NCBI GenBank assembly: GCA_030696305.1
Contig: JAUYSP010000047.1
Location: 1 to 46,613, forward strand
Reading direction: 5' to 3'
DNA length: 46,613 bases
Origin: Legionellaceae bacterium
Lineage (GTDB): Bacteria; Pseudomonadota; Gammaproteobacteria; Legionellales; Legionellaceae
Position numbers and translations under genes: made by a program. Shown here in pieces: positions 16,874-25,038 of this stretch (positions within the stretch are counted from its first letter, which is position 1; each line of letters opens with the position of its first letter). The notes under the pieces were generated by a model. That model was not told where the DNA came from. It did no database searches and was given only the letters and a program-made list of their open reading frames with translations.

Positions 16874-18811
16874 TTAACTCGACGCGAATGCTGGCGTTGT
16901 GCTTTCTGGTTGGGCTTGGCTACTATTCTCTGCATTATGAACGACCTGTGTATCGTTGGTGGCAGCTTGACTCGTCGGATATTTATTTGACCATGCATTA
17001 CGCGTCGCTTCGTTCGTACTGAGGGGGGCAGTCGTATTTGTCTGAGTCTTATTAGGAGTGAGACCTAACCCTGCGATGGACATAGCGACATAAGACGAGC
17101 TATTTGCTGCGCTAGTCATTGGCGATATCGTGCGCAACTCTGCTGCAATCTCAGCTAACTCTGGGCTGAAAATCTCACTGTCACCCGTTTCAATATCTCC
17201 TGCATTCACATAAAAATCATGATAGCGATAGCGTGTTTTGTATTCCGTGTTATTTAGGTTATATTTTGCTGGGTGCAACAAGGGGTCGCGGGTTAGTGGG
17301 TTTTTTAGTTGGGTTTGACCCACATGTGTATCACAACATAGACTTTTCAATGATTCTCTATCACAAATGATTGAGCTGTTGGCTATTGAACTATTGGGGA
17401 TTGCTCGCCATTGTTCACGCGTTCCTAGCATACTGGCGATACAATATTGTTTGACCAATACTATCTTGTCTTTAGGTTCTGGTACGTTTAGCTGCATAAC
17501 GCATGGCTCATTTTCTATTGCTTTCAGTTCGTTTTGAATGCTTTCGTACCGTTCAATTAATGGTAAAACCGCTTGATGCTGATGTTGTTTATAAAATGAC
17601 AACTCTTCTTTAGATAAAATTTGTATAGTTGTAGTAAGCCCGAAATTAGCAAATTCAGTGGGAGACATCCGTTCTTGTATTGGATGGGATGGCCCTGTTC
17701 TCATTAGCTGAAGGATGTCTGTTGTTAAATTATTGAAATTTATTGATCCTAAATCTCTAGGAACCCCTCTAAATTGATTTAGTGGATATCGCATTGATAT
17801 TCTATTTCGTATCTCATGCAATTGATTTTTTGTGGTAGTTAATATACGTATAGCCGCAGTTCGTTGGCGCTGAGTATTAGCATCAGGGGCGAGCGTGTTT
17901 TGAGATATTTTTTCTTGGATGGTTTTGACTGTTTGAAACGCACCTGCTAATTGTTCAATTCCTTCACGTAATTCTCGTATGGGTCGGCGCAAGTTTATTA
18001 TGTTTGTCTGAAGTTGTTGTCGTGCATCAGGTGTAGTAGTTGCAACAAAGTCTGACAAATAGTCATTTGATTCTTGTTGATAAGTGTTTAGTATTCTGGT
18101 TGCTCTGTTTAATTCACTTTTTGTTTCGCTTATAGGTATATCCACATAGGTGTCTCTATTTAGGTCGTTTTCAAGGGCATGGTCCATCAATGCTGATAAG
18201 GCAGCAGTGTCTATTGTTCGTAATTGCTCTAATACCTGCTCGGTTTTAAATGGACTGTCTCCGGGAGACCTTCTATTGAGATCGTTGATTACTTCATATA
18301 CCTCAACAAATATTTGGGTCCGCTCTCTTTGTGAACTAAGTGTTTCTTGGTCGCTTGCAGAATATTTACAATAAAATTCAACAAATTTATAAACTTTTAA
18401 AAACAATTTATTATATAAAGCGCTGTCTTCAAAGAGGGTAGGTATGGACATTATATCATCGCTCATAGCTGATAACAGTCCTGTTAGACCTAATTTCCAA
18501 CCTTTTTTGAATTCGAGATAAGGTACAATCAATAGTGAATACAAAATAGACTCTCGGATGATCATGGCTGTATACAAGACTAAAATGACCGAGAATGCTA
18601 TTTGAGATAAAAAGGCAAGAACCAGAGCAAGAATCGGATTAGAGCCTTGAGTTCGGAAGCGTTTATAAAATAAATAAGGCGTACTCGCCACGATACGAGC
18701 AGCGTAGAACAGATAGAAAAATGGTGAGGTAATGACCTTTCCAACTCCTTTTACAAGTCCCCAAACGCCGCCACCTATAGCTCCGATTGTTTTATCCGCA
18801 TAATTTGCCAT
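16874..18811 (-). CDS. orphan 645-aa membrane-anchored protein, effector-like
   Basis: I do not recognise this family. The start at 18811 (MANYADKTIG) is chosen because a ribosome-binding site (AAAGG) is 8 nt upstream and a strong promoter lies at 18839-18867; an in-frame ATG at 18886 would precede that promoter. The first 50 residues have a Gly-rich amphipathic stretch (GAIGGGVWGLVKGVGKV) and an aromatic hydrophobic segment. Residues 58-100 form one or two membrane helices. The middle (roughly 150-470) is helical and coiled-coil-prone. Near 520-570 a Cys-containing region includes LKNPLTRDPLLHP. The last 60 residues are Asn/Thr/Ser/Ala-rich and disordered. Large size, no neighbours in function and a disordered tail fit a secreted host-directed protein, but this is inference. 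Confidence 0.6.
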   Translation of the reverse strand: MANYADKTIGAIGGGVWGLVKGVGKVITSPFFYLFYAARIVASTPYLFYKRFRTQGSNPILALVLAFLSQIAFSVILVLYTAMIIRESILYSLLIVPYLEFKKGWKLGLTGLLSAMSDDIMSIPTLFEDSALYNKLFLKVYKFVEFYCKYSASDQETLSSQRERTQIFVEVYEVINDLNRRSPGDSPFKTEQVLEQLRTIDTAALSALMDHALENDLNRDTYVDIPISETKSELNRATRILNTYQQESNDYLSDFVATTTPDARQQLQTNIINLRRPIRELREGIEQLAGAFQTVKTIQEKISQNTLAPDANTQRQRTAAIRILTTTKNQLHEIRNRISMRYPLNQFRGVPRDLGSINFNNLTTDILQLMRTGPSHPIQERMSPTEFANFGLTTTIQILSKEELSFYKQHQHQAVLPLIERYESIQNELKAIENEPCVMQLNVPEPKDKIVLVKQYCIASMLGTREQWRAIPNSSIANSSIICDRESLKSLCCDTHVGQTQLKNPLTRDPLLHPAKYNLNNTEYKTRYRYHDFYVNAGDIETGDSEIFSPELAEIAAELRTISPMTSAANSSSYVAMSIAGLGLTPNKTQTNTTAPLSTNEATRNAWSNKYPTSQAATNDTQVVHNAENSSQAQPESTTPAFASS

Positions 18812-18838
18812 TTTAAGTACCTTTTTTAAACTTAACGC

Positions 18839-18867
18839 ATGATATACTTCAATCAAATTGATGTCAA
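18839..18867 (-). promoter_or_regulatory. promoter of the 645-aa orphan
   Basis: On the minus strand TTGACA (18862-18867), 17-nt spacer, TATCAT (18839-18844). It lies about 28 nt upstream of the chosen ATG and fixes the translation start to 18811. Confidence 0.7.
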
Positions 18868-18966
18868 TATGACTATAAACAAGCAATGGTGGATATTTAT
18901 CGTCCAGACCTGTCTCTTGCTATTTCCTCCTCCTCTCGCTACTCTTCAGCCATGAATTGAAAGACA

Positions 18967-19764
18967 ATGGAGTGTGTGGTGGGACGGATCGAGATTTTTC
19001 AAATTGATGCATTTACTGATAAAATGTTTCACGGTAATCCAGCAGCAATTTGTTTAATGGATGAGTGGTTGAATGACGAATTGCTACAAGCGATTGCCCT
19101 AGAAAACAATTTATCTGAAACCGCCTTTGTGATTGAACGAAAAGATGATTTTGAAATTCGTTGGTTTACTCCTAAAGGGGAGGTCAGTTTATGTGGCCAT
19201 GCGGCGTTAGCGGCTGGGTTTTTAATTTTTGAATTGGGTAAAGCCATTGGTGAAGTGGTTCAATTTATGAGTGTTAGCGGCCCTTTTTCTGTCCGTAAAA
19301 AACAAAATCGTTTGACCATGGATTTTCCCCGTTTTGCGCTTCATCAAATTGTACCGCCTGCCTTTTTGTCAACGGTGATTAATAAATCGTGTCTCGAAGT
19401 CTATGAAAGTGACTTGGATTATTTAGTTTTGCTATCTAATGAAATTAATGTGTTAAATGCGCAGATTGATTTGAATGTATTACAAAAACTGAGCAAACGC
19501 GGATTAATTATTACTGCTGGTTGCCAAGATTTTGACTTCTATTCACGTTGTTTTTATCCTAAATATAATATCCCCGAAGATCCAGTCACTGGTTCTGCTT
19601 ATTGTACATTAGGGCCATTCTGGTCGATGCGATTAAATAAACGTAGCTTGCACGCAAAACAAGGATCAACTCGAACGGGTGATGTATTTTGCGAGGTATT
19701 TGATGACCACGTTTTAATTTCAGGGTATTGTAAGTGGTATTCAAAAGGATATTTGGTGATCTGA
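18967..19764 (+). CDS. PhzF-family isomerase/epimerase
   Basis: The 265-aa protein has the PhzF signatures: FQIDAFTDKMFHGNPAAIC near the start, the catalytic Glu in NNLSETAFV, WFTPKGEVSLCGHAALAAGF, and EDPVTGSAY in the second half. PhzF proteins share the diaminopimelate-epimerase fold and catalyse isomerisations; most are uncharacterised. The stop overlaps the prpB start (TGATG), so it is translationally coupled to the methylcitrate operon. PrpF, a methylaconitate isomerase found in other prp clusters, has the same overall fold but different motifs, so this is not PrpF by sequence. The exact start is uncertain (ATG 18967, or GTG at 18976 or 18979). The C-terminus is slightly short compared with typical 280-300 aa relatives. 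Confidence 0.85.
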   Translation: MECVVGRIEIFQIDAFTDKMFHGNPAAICLMDEWLNDELLQAIALENNLSETAFVIERKDDFEIRWFTPKGEVSLCGHAALAAGFLIFELGKAIGEVVQFMSVSGPFSVRKKQNRLTMDFPRFALHQIVPPAFLSTVINKSCLEVYESDLDYLVLLSNEINVLNAQIDLNVLQKLSKRGLIITAGCQDFDFYSRCFYPKYNIPEDPVTGSAYCTLGPFWSMRLNKRSLHAKQGSTRTGDVFCEVFDDHVLISGYCKWYSKGYLVI

Positions 19765-20648
19765 TGACACAGTCAATGGGAAAAAAATTACGGGAGTTGG
19801 TCCGTGCCGAAGCGCCACTGCAATTATTAGGTACAATTAACGCCTATGCAGCGATGTTAGCTGAAGATGCTGGAGCACAAGCAATTTATTTATCAGGAGC
19901 TGGTGTAGCCAATGCTTCTTATGGTTTACCTGATTTAGGTATGACAAATCTCAGCGATGTATTAGATGATGCGCGACGTATTGTTCAGGCATCATCGTTG
20001 CCATTGTTAGTTGATGTGGATACGGGATGGGGACATTCGTTTAATATTGCTCGTACGGTTCAACTGATGGAACAAGTAGGGGTCGCTGCGATTCATATTG
20101 AAGATCAAGTAGCTGCAAAACGTTGTGGACATCGTCCGAATAAAAGCATCGTTTCTAAGCAGGAAATGGGTGATCGGATCAAATCTGCTGTGGATGCACG
20201 CGTTGATAGCAATTTTGTAATTATGGCCCGAACGGACGCTTATGCAAAAGAAGGGATGAATGCAGCATTAGATCGAGCGGCTTATTGTGTTGAATTAGGC
20301 GCTGATATGATTTTCCCTGAAGCACTAACTACGCTAGAAGAATACCAATCGTTTACCGCTAACTTAGATGTTCCAATCCTTGCAAACATTACTGAGTTTG
20401 GTAAAACGCCATTATTTACACGTGACCAGTTGCACCAAGTGGGGGTTGGTCTTATTCTTTATCCTCTCAGTGCATTTCGAGCGATGTCTCAAGCTGCAAG
20501 CACAGTTTATCGCACTATTTTGCAACAAGGAACACAAGCAGCTGAATTGAATAACATGCAAACACGTGATGACTTATATCGTGTCTTACGTTATTGTGAA
20601 TATGAAAAGAAATTAGATAAGTTTGCGGAGGATCAGGATGGTCAGTAA
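19764..20648 (+). CDS. prpB: 2-methylisocitrate lyase
   Basis: PrpB cleaves 2-methylisocitrate to pyruvate and succinate. The 294-aa product has the catalytic loop KRCGH (119-123, Cys121), metal-binding DVDTGWG (84-90) and IHIEDQ (111-116). The start at 19764 overlaps the PhzF-like stop; an upstream in-frame start at 19734 would lie inside that gene. Order PhzF-prpB-prpC-prpD-ppsR with overlaps or gaps of a few bases shows one operon. No PrpR regulator is present in the window. Confidence 0.95.
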   Translation: MTQSMGKKLRELVRAEAPLQLLGTINAYAAMLAEDAGAQAIYLSGAGVANASYGLPDLGMTNLSDVLDDARRIVQASSLPLLVDVDTGWGHSFNIARTVQLMEQVGVAAIHIEDQVAAKRCGHRPNKSIVSKQEMGDRIKSAVDARVDSNFVIMARTDAYAKEGMNAALDRAAYCVELGADMIFPEALTTLEEYQSFTANLDVPILANITEFGKTPLFTRDQLHQVGVGLILYPLSAFRAMSQAASTVYRTILQQGTQAAELNNMQTRDDLYRVLRYCEYEKKLDKFAEDQDGQ

Positions 20649-21753
20649 GTCAGCAGGATTAGAGGGGATTATTGCAGGTAAATCAGCTATTGCAACAGTT
20701 GGCCAATCGGGAAAGGGGTTAAGCTATCGTGGTTATTCTATTGATGATTTAGCTGCTCATGCTTCATTTGAGGAAGTGGCTTATTTGTTAAATTATGGCC
20801 AATTACCAACATGTGCTGAATTACAAACTTACGTGAGCAAATTGATAAGCTTACGTAGCATACCCGACACACTAAAAAAGGTTTTGAAATTAACGCCTAA
20901 AAATACCCATCCGATGGATGTATTAAGAACCGCGTGTTCAATGCTTGGAACGCTAGAACCAGAGCACGATTTTTCGCAACAACATGATGTCGCAGATCGT
21001 TTATTGGCCTTGTTTCCTGGTATTTTATGTTACTGGTATTCGTTTCATTTTTTTGGTAAAGAAATTACCGGTGAAAGTGATGAGTCGACAATTGGCGGGC
21101 ATTTCCTTGCTATGTTGCACGGCTCAAAACCACCTAAAATACAACGAGACATGATGAATGTTTCGCTGGTTTTATATGCAGAACATGAATTTAATGCTTC
21201 TACGTTTGCGGCTCGTGTGACTGCTGCCACACTGTCGGATTTTTACTCGGCAATCACCAGTGCGATTGGTACCCTACGTGGCCCGTTGCATGGTGGTGCA
21301 AATGAAGCTGCGATGGAATTGATTCAACGATTCAAAACACCCCAAGAAGCAGAACAACAACTGCAAGTGATGCTGGATAATAAAGCAAAAATTATGGGAT
21401 TCGGTCATCGGGTATATAAGACATGTGATCCACGTTCGGATATTATTAAAGTATGGGCGGAAAAATTAGGCAAAGCGAACGATGATTTATTGCTTTATAA
21501 AGTCTCTGAAAAGATTGAAGAAGTGATGTGGCGTGAGAAAAAATTATTCCCTAATTTAGATTTTTATAGTGCATCGGCTTATCATTACTGTGGTATTCCT
21601 ACCTCATTGTTTACGCCTATTTTTGTGATGTCTCGAATTACAGGATGGTCGGCGCATGTATTTGAACAACGCGCCGATAATCGTTTGATTCGTCCGACTT
21701 CTGATTATATTGGGCCTGATTTAAAAGAATTTATTATGATTGATGCGAGATAG
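20638..21753 (+). CDS. prpC: 2-methylcitrate synthase
   Basis: PrpC condenses propionyl-CoA with oxaloacetate. The 371-aa citrate-synthase-fold protein has [13 protein letters not shown] (active-site His), [13 protein letters not shown] (second His and Arg), and [12 protein letters not shown] with the catalytic Asp just upstream in LDFYSAS. The short form (about 370-390 aa) and the operon position favour methylcitrate over ordinary citrate synthase. Ribosome-binding site GGAGG (20626-20630) supports ATG 20638, which overlaps prpB by 11 nt. Confidence 0.94.
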   Translation: MVSKSAGLEGIIAGKSAIATVGQSGKGLSYRGYSIDDLAAHASFEEVAYLLNYGQLPTCAELQTYVSKLISLRSIPDTLKKVLKLTPKNTHPMDVLRTACSMLGTLEPEHDFSQQHDVADRLLALFPGILCYWYSFHFFGKEITGESDESTIGGHFLAMLHGSKPPKIQRDMMNVSLVLYAEHEFNASTFAARVTAATLSDFYSAITSAIGTLRGPLHGGANEAAMELIQRFKTPQEAEQQLQVMLDNKAKIMGFGHRVYKTCDPRSDIIKVWAEKLGKANDDLLLYKVSEKIEEVMWREKKLFPNLDFYSASAYHYCGIPTSLFTPIFVMSRITGWSAHVFEQRADNRLIRPTSDYIGPDLKEFIMIDAR

Positions 21754-21757
21754 TAGC

Positions 21758-23203
21758 ATGTCCTTATTTGTCGAAGAAAATGTAAAACCAGATTACGATA
21801 CTGTGATTTCTGATATTGCTGATTATGTGCTCAGCACGCCGATTACCAGCGAGCTCGCCTATGACACTGCGAGGCTATGTTTGATGGACACCTTGGGCTG
21901 TGGCATGTTAGCGCTGAATTTTCGTGAATGCACCAAATTATTAGGGCCAGTTGTTCCTGGTGCTGATATGTCTGGTGGCGCACGCGTTCCGGGCACTAAT
22001 TACGAGTTAGACCCGGTGCAAGCAGCATTTAACATTGGCACGATGATACGTTGGCTCGATTTTAACGATACATGGCTGGCTGCGGAGTGGGGGCATCCTT
22101 CGGATAATTTGGGTGGTATTTTAGCTGTTGCGGATTATCTTGCCCGTCAACAAGAGCGTGCGGGTAAACCTATTTTACTTATGCGAGATGTATTAACCGC
22201 GATGATCAAGGCGCATGAAATTCAAGGTTGTTTTGCATTGGAAAATAGTTTTAATGCGAAAGGCCTTGATCACGTCATCTTAGTTAAGTTAGCAAGTAGT
22301 GCGGTTGTTGCTGCTTTATTAGGTGCAGACAAAGATCAAATACAACGTACGATCTCGCAGGTGTTTGTGGACGGTCAAAGTCTACGAACCTACCGCCATG
22401 CTCCAAATGCTGGTTCGCGAAAATCTTGGGCTGCTGGTGATGCTACTTCACGCGCTGTGCGTCTGGCCTTAATTAGCATGACTGGAGAAATGGGATATCC
22501 CAGCGCTTTAACTGCTCCTAAATGGGGTTTTTATGACGTATTATTTGGTGGTCAGCCATTTCGTTTTCAACGACCTTTGGGTTCGTATGTGATGGAACAT
22601 GTGCTATTTAAATTATCTTATCCTGCTGAATTTCATGCACAAACAGCCGTAGAATGTGCAGTTTTATTACATTCACAAGTAAAAGATAAACTGGATACAA
22701 TTGAACGAATTGAACTCGTAACGCATGAATCGGCTATTCGAATTATTAGTAAACAAGGTCCATTACATAATCCTGCAGATCGTGATCATTGCTTGCAATA
22801 TATGGTTGCAATAGGTTTGTTATTCGGTGATTTGCGTGCTGAACATTACGAAGATGATATAGCACAGGATCCTCGGATTGATGAATTGCGGGGTAAAATG
22901 TATGTAACTGAAAATAAACAGTTTTCTATAGATTATCATGCTCCTGAAAAACGCTCGATTGCAAACAGTATAAAAGTTGTTTTTCATGATGGCAGTGAAA
23001 CCGATTTAATCTCAATTGAATATCCGATTGGACATAAACGTCGCCGAGAAGAAGGCTTACCAGTATTATTGGCAAAATTTAAACATAATTTGAGTACGCG
23101 CTTTGCACCTGCTAAAGTGGAGTCGATTGTGCAGGCTATGAGTGACGTGAACCAATTAGCCTATATGTCAGTAACTGATTTTATGGCGTTGTGGTGTGAG
23201 TGA
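21758..23203 (+). CDS. prpD: 2-methylcitrate dehydratase
   Basis: PrpD dehydrates 2-methylcitrate to 2-methylaconitate. The 481-aa length matches E. coli PrpD (483). Recognisable family segments include [51 protein letters not shown], and [13 protein letters not shown]. Presence of PrpD indicates the iron-sulfur-free route, so AcnD/PrpF are not needed. I use ATG 21758, four bases after the prpC stop; ATG 21740 overlaps prpC and adds six residues. Confidence 0.95.
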   Translation: MSLFVEENVKPDYDTVISDIADYVLSTPITSELAYDTARLCLMDTLGCGMLALNFRECTKLLGPVVPGADMSGGARVPGTNYELDPVQAAFNIGTMIRWLDFNDTWLAAEWGHPSDNLGGILAVADYLARQQERAGKPILLMRDVLTAMIKAHEIQGCFALENSFNAKGLDHVILVKLASSAVVAALLGADKDQIQRTISQVFVDGQSLRTYRHAPNAGSRKSWAAGDATSRAVRLALISMTGEMGYPSALTAPKWGFYDVLFGGQPFRFQRPLGSYVMEHVLFKLSYPAEFHAQTAVECAVLLHSQVKDKLDTIERIELVTHESAIRIISKQGPLHNPADRDHCLQYMVAIGLLFGDLRAEHYEDDIAQDPRIDELRGKMYVTENKQFSIDYHAPEKRSIANSIKVVFHDGSETDLISIEYPIGHKRRREEGLPVLLAKFKHNLSTRFAPAKVESIVQAMSDVNQLAYMSVTDFMALWCE

Positions 23204-23219
23204 ATTTAGAGCGAACAAT

Positions 23220-24035
23220 ATGACTATGAAGCGATCTGTATTTATGATTTCTGATGGAACGGGTATTACGGTTGAATCGTTAAGTAATAGCTTGTTGTCG
23301 CAATTTGAATCGATCTCATTTGAAAAGCAAATTTTTCCATTTATAGATACAGAACAAAAAGCAGAGCAAGTTTGCGCTAAAATAAATCAAGCTACAGGGG
23401 ATCAGAAACCATTAGTTTTTATGACTTTGGTAAATCCCGTTTTGTGTGAAGTAATTAAAAAATCCAGCGCCTGTGTCTTTGATTTATTTGATACATTTTT
23501 ATCTCCTCTAGAAATTGAATTAGGCACAAAAGCCTCCGATACCGTTGGTCGGGCGCATGCTGTAGCAAATAATGAGCGTTACACTTTACGTATTGATGCG
23601 GTTAATTATGCGTTAGCATATGATGATGGGATTAAGATTAAAGGGTATGAACAAGCAGATGTTATTTTAATAGGGGTATCCCGTTGTGGAAAAACCCCAA
23701 GTTGCTTATATATGGCCTTGCAATTTGGTGTATTTGCGGCCAATTATCCTTTTACAGATGATGACTTATCAGGTTATCGCCTACCAGAGGCACTAAGGGC
23801 TTATAAAAGTAAACTATTTGGATTAACCATTGATCCACAAAGATTACAACAAATTCGCACCGAGCGTCGTCCTAATACACCGTACTCTTCAGCTGAACAA
23901 TGTCGGCGTGAAGTCTCCAATGTTGAAATCATGTATAAAGAAGAAGGTATCCCCTATATTAACTCCACTACGTTTTCTATCGAAGAAATCGCTACTAAAG
24001 TGATGTCTATAGTGAAGATTGAGCGAAAGATATAA
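23220..24035 (+). CDS. ppsR: PEP synthase regulatory protein (kinase/pyrophosphorylase)
   Basis: PpsR switches phosphoenolpyruvate synthase off by ADP-dependent threonine phosphorylation and on again by Pi-dependent release. The protein (271 aa from ATG 23220; GTG 23196 possible) has P-loop GVSRCGKTPS (152-161), FGLTIDPQRL, and the C-terminal signature INSTTFSIEEIATKV. It closely resembles E. coli PpsR (YdiA, 277 aa). Its place after prpD is logical: prpB makes pyruvate, and PEP synthase commits pyruvate to gluconeogenesis. It ends 6 nt from the convergent dus gene. Confidence 0.94.
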   Translation: MTMKRSVFMISDGTGITVESLSNSLLSQFESISFEKQIFPFIDTEQKAEQVCAKINQATGDQKPLVFMTLVNPVLCEVIKKSSACVFDLFDTFLSPLEIELGTKASDTVGRAHAVANNERYTLRIDAVNYALAYDDGIKIKGYEQADVILIGVSRCGKTPSCLYMALQFGVFAANYPFTDDDLSGYRLPEALRAYKSKLFGLTIDPQRLQQIRTERRPNTPYSSAEQCRREVSNVEIMYKEEGIPYINSTTFSIEEIATKVMSIVKIERKI

Positions 24036-24041
24036 CATTTT

Positions 24042-25016
24042 CTAGCTCCCCTTATACCCGGTTTTTCCAAAGTCCAAAATCTCAGCAATACTTTTTAATT
24101 TATAAAATTCGCTTAATTGCTCGACATCAAGTGCTGATTTGAAATAATAACGAACCAGCGATTTACTCTGAAGGACCGCTTGGTGTTCAGTGTCTAATGC
24201 GGCAAGATCTTCTATGTGCTGAATAAAACGATCTACTCGCTCTGCATGACTGATCACTAGGGGTGAATTTATATAAACTAATTGTTGGAATAACCAGGGA
24301 TTTCCTGTGCTTGCCCTCGAAATCATGAATCCGTCACAGCCAGTCATGTTTATCATGCGTTGCTGTGTCTCCGCACAAGCTATATCACCATTGGCGATGA
24401 CAGGAATGGTCACTGCTTGTTTTATATGAGCAATTTGTTGCATATTGCAAGCAATAGAATAATCATCTTGCCAGCGACGACCATGGACAATCAACGCATC
24501 CGCACCGGCTTGTTCAATTGCCTTAGCTAATATGGTATCGCGCTCATCACCCTGGATTCTGATTTTTATAGTCAGTGGAATAGAAAGATTTTGTTTTACT
24601 TTATCAATAATACGGATTAAATGGGTTAAATCCTCAAGTAACGCACTACCTGCCTTTTTTTTACGAATTTTTGCTTTTGGACAGCCACAATTGAGATCAA
24701 TTAGATCGGCACCTAATTGTTCTAATCGTTGAGCAGCAGTAGCGATCACCACCGGGTCATTACCGGCTAATTGGTAACATAATGCTTGTTCTTCAGCAGC
24801 ACGATAAAGATATCGAGAGGAAATGGTGTGTTTATGCAACACATCATGAGCCGAAATCATTTCCGAAACACAGTATGCAGGAGGTAGGTAGCAATACACT
24901 TGTTTTCGAAACGGCGCACAACTAAAACCGGCTAATGGTCCTTGAATGAGGCGATTTTGGCAGGTGAATGAACCGATGTTGAACGATTGATTCAGATAGT
25001 CGTGTGGTTTATTCAT
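24042..25016 (-). CDS. tRNA-dihydrouridine synthase family protein
   Basis: Dus enzymes reduce uridine in the tRNA D-loop using FMN and NADPH. The 324-aa TIM-barrel protein has PLAGFSCAPFR (27-37), the catalytic Cys112 in LNCGCPKAKI, LTIKIRIQGDE, ALIVHGRRWQDDYS, PVIANGDI, and ISRASTGNPWLF. The layout fits the Dus superfamily, but the segment after the catalytic Cys (KAKIRKKKAGSALL) is more basic than usual and the subtype (DusB, DusC or other) is not certain. It lies 22 nt downstream of the 609-aa orphan on the same strand and may be cotranscribed. Confidence 0.85.
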   Translation of the reverse strand: MNKPHDYLNQSFNIGSFTCQNRLIQGPLAGFSCAPFRKQVYCYLPPAYCVSEMISAHDVLHKHTISSRYLYRAAEEQALCYQLAGNDPVVIATAAQRLEQLGADLIDLNCGCPKAKIRKKKAGSALLEDLTHLIRIIDKVKQNLSIPLTIKIRIQGDERDTILAKAIEQAGADALIVHGRRWQDDYSIACNMQQIAHIKQAVTIPVIANGDIACAETQQRMINMTGCDGFMISRASTGNPWLFQQLVYINSPLVISHAERVDRFIQHIEDLAALDTEHQAVLQSKSLVRYYFKSALDVEQLSEFYKLKSIAEILDFGKTGYKGS

Positions 25017-25038
25017 TAATCATACTCAATATTTTTAA

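Noticed and set aside
16804-17022. 72-codon plus-strand frame between acs and the 645-aa gene
   Set aside because: Mostly antisense to the low-complexity tail of the 645-aa gene; no ribosome-binding site.
18967-19764. Identification as PrpF methylaconitate isomerase
   Set aside because: The motifs (NLSETAF, GHAALAAGF, EDPVTGSA) are PhzF-type; only the overall fold is shared with PrpF.
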